Origin: Bacteroidales bacterium
Lineage (GTDB): Bacteria > Bacteroidota > Bacteroidia > Bacteroidales > UBA1402
NCBI GenBank assembly: GCA_023230125.1
Contig: JALNXZ010000015.1
Span: forward strand, 1 to 13,607
DNA length: 13,607 bases
Direction: 5' to 3'
Positions within the stretch are counted from its first letter, which is position 1, and every line of letters starts with the position of its first letter. The notes beneath the pieces are model-generated. The model was not told the origin of the DNA, searched no databases, and saw only the letters and a list, made by a program, of their open reading frames with translations. The position numbers and the translations under genes are program-made. This document shows, one piece after another, positions 1 to 6,553 of this stretch.

Positions 1-1
1 G

Positions 2-475
2 AACCTGAAACTTTGCGAGCCGTTGCGACTGTTATTCAAAGATGAAGTCCGCCGCGTGGGAAACAAATTGGGAATGCCGCAAAACCTCATCAAGCGTCAA
101 CCCTTCCCCGGTCCGGGTCTGGCTGTAAGAATTCTGGGAGACATCACGAAAGAGAAAGTACGCATTGCACAGGAAGCCGACGCCATCTTCATCGACAGCT
201 TGCGCGAATGGAATCTCTACGATCAGGTTTGGCAGGCCGGTGTCATTTTGTTGCCGATTCGTTCGGTTGGTGTGATGGGTGATGAACGCACTTATGAAAA
301 CGCAGTCGCCCTGCGCGCCGTAACTTCTACGGATGCCATGACTGCCGACTGGGCTCATTTGCCTTACGAATTTCTGGCCAAGGTGTCCAACGAAATCATC
401 AACAAAGTGAAAGGGGTTAACCGCGTAACTTATGACATCTCGTCCAAGCCGCCGGCAACCATTGAGTGGGAATAA
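2..475 (+). CDS. guaA: GMP synthase (glutamine-hydrolysing), C-terminal part, 5' end outside the window
   Basis: This is the last 157 codons of GMP synthase, which aminates XMP to GMP using glutamine and ATP in purine synthesis in the cytoplasm. The visible part covers the end of the ATP-pyrophosphatase domain and the C-terminal dimerisation domain. Family landmarks are RQPFPGPGLAVRILG, the stretch RSVGVMGDERTY, the TADWAHLPYEFL segment and the hallmark C-terminus KPPATIEWE. The frame is open to base 2, so the TTG at 23 is not a real start; the gene continues upstream of the window. The stop is TAA at 473-475. No convincing hairpin terminator follows. It is the only core metabolic gene here and marks the chromosomal edge of an accessory region. 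Confidence 0.96.
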   Translation, partial: NLKLCEPLRLLFKDEVRRVGNKLGMPQNLIKRQPFPGPGLAVRILGDITKEKVRIAQEADAIFIDSLREWNLYDQVWQAGVILLPIRSVGVMGDERTYENAVALRAVTSTDAMTADWAHLPYEFLAKVSNEIINKVKGVNRVTYDISSKPPATIEWE

Positions 476-932
476 AAAAATAAGTGTCTTTTTCCTTCAT
501 GCAGGTAATCGGGCTCCGCTTCCGGTGTGTAGCGGCATAGCCTCGGGCTCCGTTCGTTCGTCCTTGTGATCGCTTGATTCCTGCGCTATTTGTTTGTCTC
601 TTGCAGAGCCTTCACAAAATAGCCTTGCAGTCATCTGCGCGACTCCCTGCGTCCGTTCTCAAAGTCGCCCTCAACCATACCGCTTCCCGCCGTCCGCTTT
701 TCGGGATGCTTTAGAGCTTAGCAATAAAAATCAAAGAGTGAAAGATTTACATTGTGTGAATATATTATAAATATATATGTTATATTTGTGATTTATGTAA
801 TAATGCTAATAGGTATATTTGATCATTCAAGAACCAGAGAAAGATATAGTAATATATACAATTATTGAAAAAAATATAAACTATAAAGTTGTATAACATG
901 AATTATTATACTAATTTTGCAAAATAACAACC
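476..932. other. Gene-free interval: GC-rich island then AT-rich promoter DNA
   Basis: About 457 bases with no convincing gene. Bases ~500-715 are GC-rich and contain the decamer TCGGGCTCCG twice (509-518 and 543-552). Bases ~725-930 are strongly AT-rich and lead into the toxin promoter. On the minus strand a 45-codon ATG frame runs from 634 to 497, with an overlapping shorter frame beside it; neither resembles a family I know. I see no tRNA, no terminator with a T-tract and no insertion-sequence ends. The GC-rich part may be a dispersed extragenic repeat or decayed coding DNA. Confidence 0.5.
888..919 (+). promoter_or_regulatory. Bacteroidetes-type promoter and possible operator of the toxin-antitoxin operon
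   Basis: A -33-like GTTG (888-891) is followed after 20 bases by TAATTTTG (912-919), an exact match to the Bacteroidetes -7 consensus TAnnTTTG. The spacer holds an inverted repeat, GTATAA (891-896) and TTATAC (906-911), lying between the two boxes. Such a position would suit autorepression by the HTH antitoxin; that is inference. The 5' untranslated region would be only a few bases, since the ATG is at 933. Confidence 0.55.
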
Positions 933-1283
933 ATGGCAGACAGACATGAAGTCGAATCCTTTTTAAACGAACTAAAAACAAAAATAAATATTTTTGGTAT
1001 TGTCTATCTGGATGATCGAAAAAAGAATGCACAAACACTCTTTTCGTTGGAAATTTCTCCGATACGACGAACAGAGTTCATTCAGGAATTGAAAGCTAAA
1101 GATTACTCTTCAGGCCCGATTGATGAGAAAATGAGAGGCTTTTCAGATATGTGGGTATTCGGAATTACTGTCAAGTCGGTTGAAGTTTATGTAAAAATAT
1201 GTTTGGGTCTTACGAATATCAGTGCAGTTTGCATTTCTTTCCATATTGCAGAACATCCATTGAATTATCCATTAAAGAAATAA
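933..1283 (+). CDS. MqsR-like toxin of a type II toxin-antitoxin pair
   Basis: A 116-residue protein resembling the Bacteroidetes branch of MqsR-family toxins, which are RelE-fold, ribosome-independent mRNA interferases. Visible features are an N-terminal helical segment (1-18), a strand region with YLDDRKKNAQ (25-34), the helix ending in KDYSSGP (56-62), DMWVFG (72-77), and two core strands EVYVKICLG (84-92) and AVCISFHIAE (98-107). In MqsR the corresponding segments are WQDVY, VYLKI and IVSFKE; Y86, K88, S102 and H104 are candidate functional residues. The toxin gene comes first, as in mqsRA, with only three bases before the antitoxin. The ATG at 933 is supported by the promoter box ending at 919. 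The family call rests on pattern memory; RNase activity is untested. Confidence 0.7.
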   Translation: MADRHEVESFLNELKTKINIFGIVYLDDRKKNAQTLFSLEISPIRRTEFIQELKAKDYSSGPIDEKMRGFSDMWVFGITVKSVEVYVKICLGLTNISAVCISFHIAEHPLNYPLKK

Positions 1284-1286
1284 ACT

Positions 1287-2291
1287 ATGAAAAGTCCATT
1301 TACCGGTACAGAAGCTGAAATTACGAGAGAGTGGGTGTCCATGACTTTTCGTAAGGAAAGCTTTCGGGTACTGTTTCATGCTTATCGTTGCCCGGATACT
1401 GGGAATAGTTTCGAAGATGAGGCTTTTACACAGCTGAATTACAACCAGCTGGTCAATCAATACCGGGCAAAATATGCATTGCCTTTTCCGAATGAAATCG
1501 TGAAAATCAGAATCCAATACGGTTTGTCTGCTGCCCGGTTGTCGGAGATATTGGGCTTTGGAACGAATGTTTGGCGGTTGTACGAGAACGGAGAAGTGCC
1601 CAATCTCTCCAATGGCAAGTTGATTCAGTTGGCCGCCGATCCCGGCGAATTCAAAAAATTGATTGCACGTTGTGGCACCATAGATGAAAAACACCGGTCA
1701 AAAATCTACGACAGAATTGAAATCCTGTTCGATGAAAAACGGCAAGAGCGTGCAAATCGCGATGTCGAAAACTATCTGCTGGGTTCAGAGTGGCCAAACG
1801 AACAGACGGGCTACACGCGTCCCGATTTGTCAAAGCTGACGGAAATGGTTGTCTTTTTTACAGAGAAGATGCAACCATGGAAGACAAAATTGAACAAATT
1901 GCTGTTCTATTCCGACTTTGCAATGTTCAAGCAATCGGGCTTCTCCATAAGCGGAACCTCCTACAGAGCCATTCCGATGGGGCCGGTTCCAGAGAAGTAC
2001 CACAGCCTGTTTGAATACATCTGTGCCAAGGAACAAATTACCGTACAAAGTACGGCTTTTCCTGACGGAGGAATTGGGGAGCAGTTTCTCTCATACCCGA
2101 ACAGGACTTTCAATTCCTCCATTTTTACAGCGGCAGAACTTGATGTCCTCCACCTTATTGCAGACCGCTTTGAAAAAACGACCACGCAAGAAATAATCGA
2201 TTTGAGTCACCGGGAAACTGCCTGGACCGCCAACGAAAAAGACCACAAGCTCATTGATTACAAATACGCTTTCGAGTTGAACGGGGTTTGA
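1287..2291 (+). CDS. Antitoxin with MqsA-like N-terminus, HTH and C-terminal Panacea (DUF4065/SocA-like) domain
   Basis: A 334-residue protein paired with the upstream toxin. Residues 1-60 resemble the MqsA N-terminal zinc ribbon, but its ligand sites read SPFTG (3-7) and CPDTG (35-39), so only one of the expected four cysteines remains and zinc binding is doubtful. Residues ~66-105 are an XRE/MqsA-type helix-turn-helix (IRIQYGLSAARLSEILGFG, then VWRLYENGEVP). Residues ~178-334 match the Panacea domain (KLNKLLFYSDF, AIPMGPVPEKYHSLFEYI, then DLSHRETAW). Panacea domains are known to neutralise unrelated toxins in many pairs, so this fusion probably couples neutralisation with DNA binding and autorepression. 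It begins three bases after the toxin stop and is almost certainly cotranscribed with it. Confidence 0.8.
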   Translation: MKSPFTGTEAEITREWVSMTFRKESFRVLFHAYRCPDTGNSFEDEAFTQLNYNQLVNQYRAKYALPFPNEIVKIRIQYGLSAARLSEILGFGTNVWRLYENGEVPNLSNGKLIQLAADPGEFKKLIARCGTIDEKHRSKIYDRIEILFDEKRQERANRDVENYLLGSEWPNEQTGYTRPDLSKLTEMVVFFTEKMQPWKTKLNKLLFYSDFAMFKQSGFSISGTSYRAIPMGPVPEKYHSLFEYICAKEQITVQSTAFPDGGIGEQFLSYPNRTFNSSIFTAAELDVLHLIADRFEKTTTQEIIDLSHRETAWTANEKDHKLIDYKYAFELNGV

Positions 2292-2740
2292 TTATGTTAT
2301 CTGCTGATTACAGATAAAAAAAAATCATCCGGTATTCCCATAGAGTAAAGTACCCTTCTGCTTGATTCTATAAACCTTGCTTGTGATTCACCTTGCTGCA
2401 CTTTCGTTGTCCAGCCGCTGCGACAATGAGCAAAAGTATGAAGAAAATCGGGTTAGCGAGCAAACACGGTCATCTTCCATATTTTGTTTTGCCCGACTCT
2501 TCATGGGCCACCTGCGCCGGTCCGTCGAAGTCGGCGTCGGCCACGCCGCTGCCCTTCAGTGCGCTACTTTGGGTGTAACTTGATATTCTCTTATTCAGAT
2601 GCAGCTGGCATTAAAGATGCTATAAACAGAGTAATATATGTGAATCATGTAACTTATATCTAAGATTGTGTAATCCAAAAGAATGCGAAGTATCGACCTT
2701 TGTTTGTGTGGAAATTTATCCATAAACCAACAAAAAAAAT
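2292..2740. other. Gene-free interval with a second GC-rich island
   Basis: About 449 bases without a convincing gene. Bases ~2390-2580 are GC-rich and contain the CG-heavy stretch around 2518-2555. Short open frames exist in two plus-strand phases there, and on the minus strand a start-less frame from ~2582 down to the TGA at 2472-2470 reads DADFDGPAQVAHEE and then ends. A second minus-strand frame, also start-less at its upstream end, runs through ~2450-2290. Frames in several phases without starts suggest an extragenic repeat or decayed gene. At 2298-2318 an imperfect hairpin (TATCTG/CAGATA) is followed by an A-run, which is not a plus-strand terminator. Confidence 0.45.
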
Positions 2741-4357
2741 ATGAAAGCAAAATTACTCAAAACAGTAGCAACTGTAATACTGCTTACTGTAGCAACCATG
2801 ACCTTTGCACAAGCTCCGAATTTGGGCACAGCTGCCGATTTCGTTCTCTTTTCAACAAATGGTGCAGTAAGCAATACCGGAATATCTCAGCTCACGGGGA
2901 ATGTTGGTACCAATAATGGCTCGAGCACCGCTTTCGGAAATGTAAACGGTGTCATGCATGACGGAGATGCTGCAAGTGCAAAATGTGCAGCAGATTTACT
3001 GACAGCATACGACGAGCTGAACAGTACAATTCCTAAATTTTTTCCTGCATCTTTGCTTGGAAACGGTCAAATACTGGAAGCAGGAGTATATTCCATATCC
3101 GGTGAAGCCAGTCTGAATCTGGATCTTACCTTGGATGCCAAGGACAATCCCAATGCTGTTTTCATTTTTCAAATAGATGGAGCATTTTCAACAAACGCCG
3201 CGTCTGAAGTTCATTTGATCAATGGAGCAATGGCATGTAATGTTTTCTGGAAAATCGAAGGTCTGGTAAGCATGGCTTCCGGTACAAAAATGAAAGGGAC
3301 CGTTATTGCCAACAACGCAGCCATTTTAATAAACACAGGATCTACCCTTGAAGGAAGAGCACTTTCAACAGCAGGAGCTATTTCAATAGATGGCGTGTTG
3401 GCCTATACCCCTATCGGATGTGGCAGCCCTGTTCTCACCGGTCCTGTAGCACCTAACCTTGGCTCAACAGAATGCTATGCCATTTTTTCTGCCGACGGTG
3501 CCGTCTCAAATGCAGGCATTTCCAATGTGAAAGGCGACGTAGGTACAAATGTAGGTTTGACGACAGGCTTTGACTCACTTCTGGTAACAGGAAGCATTCA
3601 CCCCATTCCTGATATATCCACAGCACAATGTGCCGCCGATTTATTGACGGTATACCATTATCTGAATGTTTTGCCCGTAGACATTAACCTTCTATATCCT
3701 GCTCAATTCGGTAACAACCTGGTACTTACACCGCATACTTACTTGCTTGATGCTGCAACAGTTTTTACCGACTCACTTTATCTGAATGCTTTGGGCAATG
3801 AAGATGCAATCTTTGTCATCAAAATAAACGGAGCCCTTTCAACAAGTACGTATTCAAAAGTGCTTCTTATTAACGGTGCACAGGCAAAAAACGTGTATTG
3901 GAAAATTGAAGGTGCTGTCAGTATCAACAACTATTCCATTTTCAGAGGGACAATAATCTGTAATAACGGTGCTTTGGGTGCATTGAACACCGGTGTCACC
4001 TTAGAAGGAAGAGCCCTTACCACCACAGGAGCTTTAACGACTGCTGCAGTCAATATTACAACTCCGACCGATTGTACATTAACAAATATACAGACACCAG
4101 AAACAGGAAAGGATATTGTTACCATTTCGCCGAATCCGTTTAGCTCTTTCACCACTCTTTTTATAAACGATGAGTCGAAAATTGACAATTATGAACTGAT
4201 TATCTACAATGAATTGGGTGAAAAAGTATTGAGAAACCTTGTTACGAAACAAAGCACAACTCTGAATACAAGCAATCTTTCCCATGGCATTTACTTTTAC
4301 AAGATCGTGGCCAATAATCAAACCGTTCAATCGGGAAAACTGATTTCAAACCAATAA
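2741..4357 (+). CDS. Secreted tandem ice-binding-like (DUF3494) protein with type IX sorting domain
   Basis: A 538-residue exported protein. Residues 1-25 are a signal peptide with a hydrophobic core and a likely cut after AQA. Two DUF3494 (PF11999) ice-binding-like beta-solenoid domains follow, at ~26-225 and ~237-440. Each shows the family marks: NLG start, GAVSNTGIS or GAVSNAGIS, GNVGTN or GDVGTN, CAADLLT, a VFIFQIDGA or IFVIKINGA strand, NVFWKIEG or NVYWKIEG, and TLEGRAL. Residues ~458-538 are a type IX secretion type A sorting domain (ISPNPFSS, YELIIYNELGEKVL, GIYFYKI), implying outer-membrane export and cell-surface attachment or release. The usual single domain is about 200 residues, so this is a tandem duplication. 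It may bind ice, but in mesophiles such domains may act as adhesins. The ATG at 2741 gives the complete signal peptide. Confidence 0.88.
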   Translation: MKAKLLKTVATVILLTVATMTFAQAPNLGTAADFVLFSTNGAVSNTGISQLTGNVGTNNGSSTAFGNVNGVMHDGDAASAKCAADLLTAYDELNSTIPKFFPASLLGNGQILEAGVYSISGEASLNLDLTLDAKDNPNAVFIFQIDGAFSTNAASEVHLINGAMACNVFWKIEGLVSMASGTKMKGTVIANNAAILINTGSTLEGRALSTAGAISIDGVLAYTPIGCGSPVLTGPVAPNLGSTECYAIFSADGAVSNAGISNVKGDVGTNVGLTTGFDSLLVTGSIHPIPDISTAQCAADLLTVYHYLNVLPVDINLLYPAQFGNNLVLTPHTYLLDAATVFTDSLYLNALGNEDAIFVIKINGALSTSTYSKVLLINGAQAKNVYWKIEGAVSINNYSIFRGTIICNNGALGALNTGVTLEGRALTTTGALTTAAVNITTPTDCTLTNIQTPETGKDIVTISPNPFSSFTTLFINDESKIDNYELIIYNELGEKVLRNLVTKQSTTLNTSNLSHGIYFYKIVANNQTVQSGKLISNQ

Positions 4358-4412
4358 AATAAATATCTACAGTTATTAAAGTCTATTGTTTAAATCATAA
4401 AAAATAAAAATC

Positions 4413-4568
4413 ATGGGAAATCTTCTTTACATTATTGCAGTAGTCTTGATTATTGCATGGGCCGTCGGTTTTTTTGCATACAGTGTAGGAGGTATTATTC
4501 ATATTCTGCTTGTGATTGCGCTTATAGCTGTTTTATTCAGAATCATTCAAGGGAAAAGAATCATGTAG
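4413..4568 (+). CDS. Small lmo0937/DUF5670-type membrane protein
   Basis: A 51-residue protein starting MGNLLYIIAV and ending QGKRIM. It is nearly all hydrophobic, with two membrane-spanning stretches (about 4-22 and 27-46) joined by a YSVGGIIH turn and closed by a basic tail (R43, K48, R49). This matches the widespread small lmo0937-family (DUF5670) proteins in both length and the GFF...GGIIHILLVIA pattern. Function of the family is not known. It lies 55 bases after the ice-binding-like gene in the same direction and is followed by a strong intrinsic terminator, so the two may share a transcript. No Shine-Dalgarno is seen, as is usual in Bacteroidetes. Confidence 0.78.
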   Translation: MGNLLYIIAVVLIIAWAVGFFAYSVGGIIHILLVIALIAVLFRIIQGKRIM

Positions 4569-4619
4569 AATACTTTATATAAGTAGTGTCATTACTCGAA
4601 GAGCAAAGGACATGGTTGA

Positions 4620-4645
4620 CCGCATTACCGTAAATGCGGTTTTTT
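4620..4645 (+). terminator. Rho-independent terminator
   Basis: A perfect seven-base-pair stem, CCGCATT (4620-4626) with AATGCGG (4633-4639), closes a six-base loop and is followed at once by six T residues (4640-4645). It ends the transcript containing the small membrane protein and probably the ice-binding-like gene. Confidence 0.88.
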
Positions 4646-4666
4646 ATTATATAAGCCTGCGCTTGT

Positions 4667-4828
4667 ATGGAACAGGAAGAAACACTAGCATCTCAAAATC
4701 AAGACAATCGGTCTGTCAAAGCGGAAGAACTGGAGTCCGTCATGAACCTCAGAACGATGCATACCCATCATCATAAATCCCAACAACGGGCAAGACTGGC
4801 TTACACCATGGAAAAATACAATTTGTAA
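4667..4828 (+). CDS. Possible small hypothetical protein (53 aa)
   Basis: An ATG frame of 53 codons between the terminator and the convergent ATPase gene. The product is hydrophilic and charged, begins MEQEETLASQ, has a histidine cluster (MHTHHHK, 31-37) and ends TMEKYNL. It has no signal peptide, membrane segment or family I recognise. There is no ribosome binding site, and no good promoter box lies in the 20 bases between the terminator and the ATG. It may be a real small gene or chance; the amino-acid mix is protein-like, which is the only support. Confidence 0.33.
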   Translation: MEQEETLASQNQDNRSVKAEELESVMNLRTMHTHHHKSQQRARLAYTMEKYNL

Positions 4829-4845
4829 TAGCCATACGAAGCAAA

Positions 4846-6180
4846 TTACATATCCTCAAGTGTCAAACATGCAGTTTCTATCTCGTACTTAAAGAAAAGT
4901 TTAGTACGAATAGCTTCTACTTTCTGCTGGAAGCGTTCCGGCTTGAAATTCTTGTATTGTCGCTTCACTTCAGCAATAAACACCTTAGGTACATCGGCAG
5001 AAATAGCTACAATATCTATTTCATTCTGATCAGTGTCTTTGCTTTTTGAGGTTTCCCACCAGGAACCGATATTTTTATAGATTTGCTTTTCTCTCAGTTG
5101 CTCCCGAAAATATTTTTCTAAAGTCAGTCCGGAATAGGTTGGATAATCTGCTTTTACGACATCAGCAAGCTTAGTAAATAGTTCCGATTGTACAAAATCC
5201 TGATGCTTCACAATATACCTGAACCAGAAACGGAGGAAATGATCCGTAATCTCGTACCGCACGTTTTGTGTACCTTCTTTTGCCAATATGGGTCTTTTCT
5301 TTGCGATTACCTCATAATCCTCTTCCAGACGTTGTAACAGACCACCGACACTGGTGTTACCTATCGATTCTGATATTTCAGCAGCCGTATTCTTTCCTAA
5401 AGCGATGGCCGAAAGGATCGCAAAATAGTTTCCATACTTTTTACCAAATTCCTGAATAAGCAACAAGTTTCCTTCTTCCATAAAAATGGAATTCTCCTGA
5501 ATAATGCAATCCACCATTGTCTCCATCGTGTGGCATCCTTTATCAAGTAATAACTCCATGTATTTAGGAACACCACCGGTGAACGTATATAAAGCCAGCA
5601 AATCGTCATTCGTATGGTCCGGATAATAATCTGCCAATATTTGCTTGATAACCGAAGTGGTGAACGGCTTTAACTTGATGATGCTATCACAACGACCATA
5701 CAGAGGCTCTTTGTATTCCATAAAGATTCGGTGCATCAACGTATAAACCGATCCGCTGGCTATGAAATTTACATGAGTTGTATCCTTGTACCTATCCCAA
5801 ACATCCTGTATTCCGCTATAGATGGAAGGGTTGATGTAAAAGAATTCCTGGAATTCATCGATCACTAAATTGAAGGATTGGTTTTTGCCTGCAGACATTA
5901 ATGTTTCAAAGAGACTTACAAATGAAGTCACTTCCGATGAGATATACGTGTTTAGCGAACGGCTTGCGGTTTCTGCAAACTGAGAACACAAGGTGGCTTC
6001 ATTGCTTCTTCTTACAAAAAAATACACCGTCGGGGAATCCTCGCAACTTCTTAAAATCAGCTTGGTCTTGCCGATACGTCTGCGTCCGGTTAAAACACTC
6101 ATCTGAGAATGATTGGTGAATGCGATCTCCCTTGTTTGAGCCAATAGCTCCAGCTCCTGTTCTCGATCATAAAATTTCAT
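4846..6180 (-). CDS. ATP-binding protein: AAA/STAND-like ATPase fused to a DUF234 PD-(D/E)XK-like domain
   Basis: A 444-residue protein of the archaeal-ATPase type (PF01637 plus DUF234) common in Bacteroidetes and archaea. The start MKFYDREQELE is the typical opening helix. Walker A is GRRRIGKT (32-39), Walker B is LVIDEF (105-110), a sensor-like FIASGS lies at 139-144, LYGR at 160-163 and TGGVPKYMELL at 201-211. A winged-helix segment spans about 245-320. The C-terminal domain (about 345-444) carries E387-x-D389 and E404-V-K406, an E-x-D...ExK arrangement like that of PD-(D/E)XK nucleases. The cellular role of the family is not established; DNA-linked or defence roles have been proposed. It is transcribed toward the terminator region and away from the WYL regulator and CRISPR locus, with its own promoter. 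Confidence 0.82.
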   Translation of the reverse strand: MKFYDREQELELLAQTREIAFTNHSQMSVLTGRRRIGKTKLILRSCEDSPTVYFFVRRSNEATLCSQFAETASRSLNTYISSEVTSFVSLFETLMSAGKNQSFNLVIDEFQEFFYINPSIYSGIQDVWDRYKDTTHVNFIASGSVYTLMHRIFMEYKEPLYGRCDSIIKLKPFTTSVIKQILADYYPDHTNDDLLALYTFTGGVPKYMELLLDKGCHTMETMVDCIIQENSIFMEEGNLLLIQEFGKKYGNYFAILSAIALGKNTAAEISESIGNTSVGGLLQRLEEDYEVIAKKRPILAKEGTQNVRYEITDHFLRFWFRYIVKHQDFVQSELFTKLADVVKADYPTYSGLTLEKYFREQLREKQIYKNIGSWWETSKSKDTDQNEIDIVAISADVPKVFIAEVKRQYKNFKPERFQQKVEAIRTKLFFKYEIETACLTLEDM

Positions 6181-6194
6181 AAGGTCCTATTTTT

Positions 6195-6302
6195 AATTTT
6201 CGCAACGGTTATTTTCGCGACTGCGGAATTTGATGCAAATATAGTAGGTGACAACATAATAACAAAATTTCGCGGGTGTTATTTTCGCGGGTGCGAAATT
6301 TG
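6195..6302. repeat. Two 38-bp imperfect direct repeats flanking the ATPase promoter (likely operators)
   Basis: Copy 1 is at 6195-6232 and copy 2 at 6265-6302, exactly 70 bases apart and identical at 30 of 38 positions. Each copy has two TTTCGC half-sites 15 bases apart and a GCG(G/A)AATTTG end. In copy 2, TTTCGC-GGGT-GCGAAA (6283-6298) is a perfect small palindrome, and AAATTTCGC (6265-6273) with GCGAAATTT (6293-6301) is a wider inverted repeat. The regular spacing and promoter-embracing placement suggest a bound regulator. Confidence 0.72.
6236..6266 (-). promoter_or_regulatory. Bacteroidetes-type promoter of the ATPase gene
   Basis: Read on the minus strand, TTTG (6266-6263) is followed after 19 bases by TATATTTG (6243-6236), an exact -33/-7 pair. 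Transcription would begin near 6229, giving a leader of roughly 50 bases before the ATG at 6180. One copy of the 38-bp repeat overlaps the -33 box and the other covers the predicted start site. Confidence 0.68.
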
Positions 6303-6432
6303 GTTTGGCTTTAGAACGTTGTTCTTGAGTTACAATATTTTCTTGATAATTGTGAATTCTTGCAAGATCTTTCTCCTACTGAATAACTAAATCAACTTTT
6401 GTAATTTTTATTCGTAAAATGTTTTCGGTATA

Positions 6433-6463
6433 GTTGCTTCATAAAAAATTAACGGTATATTTG
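6433..6463 (+). promoter_or_regulatory. Bacteroidetes-type promoter of the WYL regulator gene
   Basis: GTTG (6433-6436), 19 bases, then TATATTTG (6456-6463), an exact TAnnTTTG. Transcription would begin near 6470, downstream of the longer possible start at 6434. This rules that start out and favours the ATG at 6554. Confidence 0.6.
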
Positions 6464-6553
6464 GTATCATCATATTATTTTAGAAGTTTAAAAAGAAATG
6501 ATTCAAACAATGTTTGTTTTCGGGTCATTTTTTTCTTTTACAAGCATAATACC

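Larger units (their letters stand above)
6181..6553. other. Divergent regulatory region between the ATPase and WYL genes
   Basis: This 373-base interval drives two diverging genes. The left half (6195-6302) holds the ATPase promoter framed by a duplicated palindromic element. The right half carries the WYL promoter near 6433-6463 and about 90 bases of AT-rich leader before the ATG at 6554. The part between (about 6305-6430) shows no feature I can support. Confidence 0.6.

Noticed and set aside
32..358. 108-codon minus-strand frame opposite guaA
   Set aside because: It is antisense to the conserved guaA C-terminus, whose reading frame is unmistakable.
2298..2330. Terminator after the antitoxin gene
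   Set aside because: The hairpin is short and imperfect, and is followed by A residues on the plus strand, so it cannot act as an intrinsic terminator for the upstream genes.
2377..2583. Two overlapping plus-strand ORFs of 61-68 codons as genes
   Set aside because: They are in different phases over the same GC-rich island, have no recognisable family and no start context; treated as noncoding.
6434..6553. Longer start for the WYL regulator (TTG at 6434, 40 extra residues)
   Set aside because: The extra residues do not resemble the family, and the predicted promoter at 6433-6463 would start transcription after this codon; the ATG at 6554 gives the usual beginning of the HTH domain.
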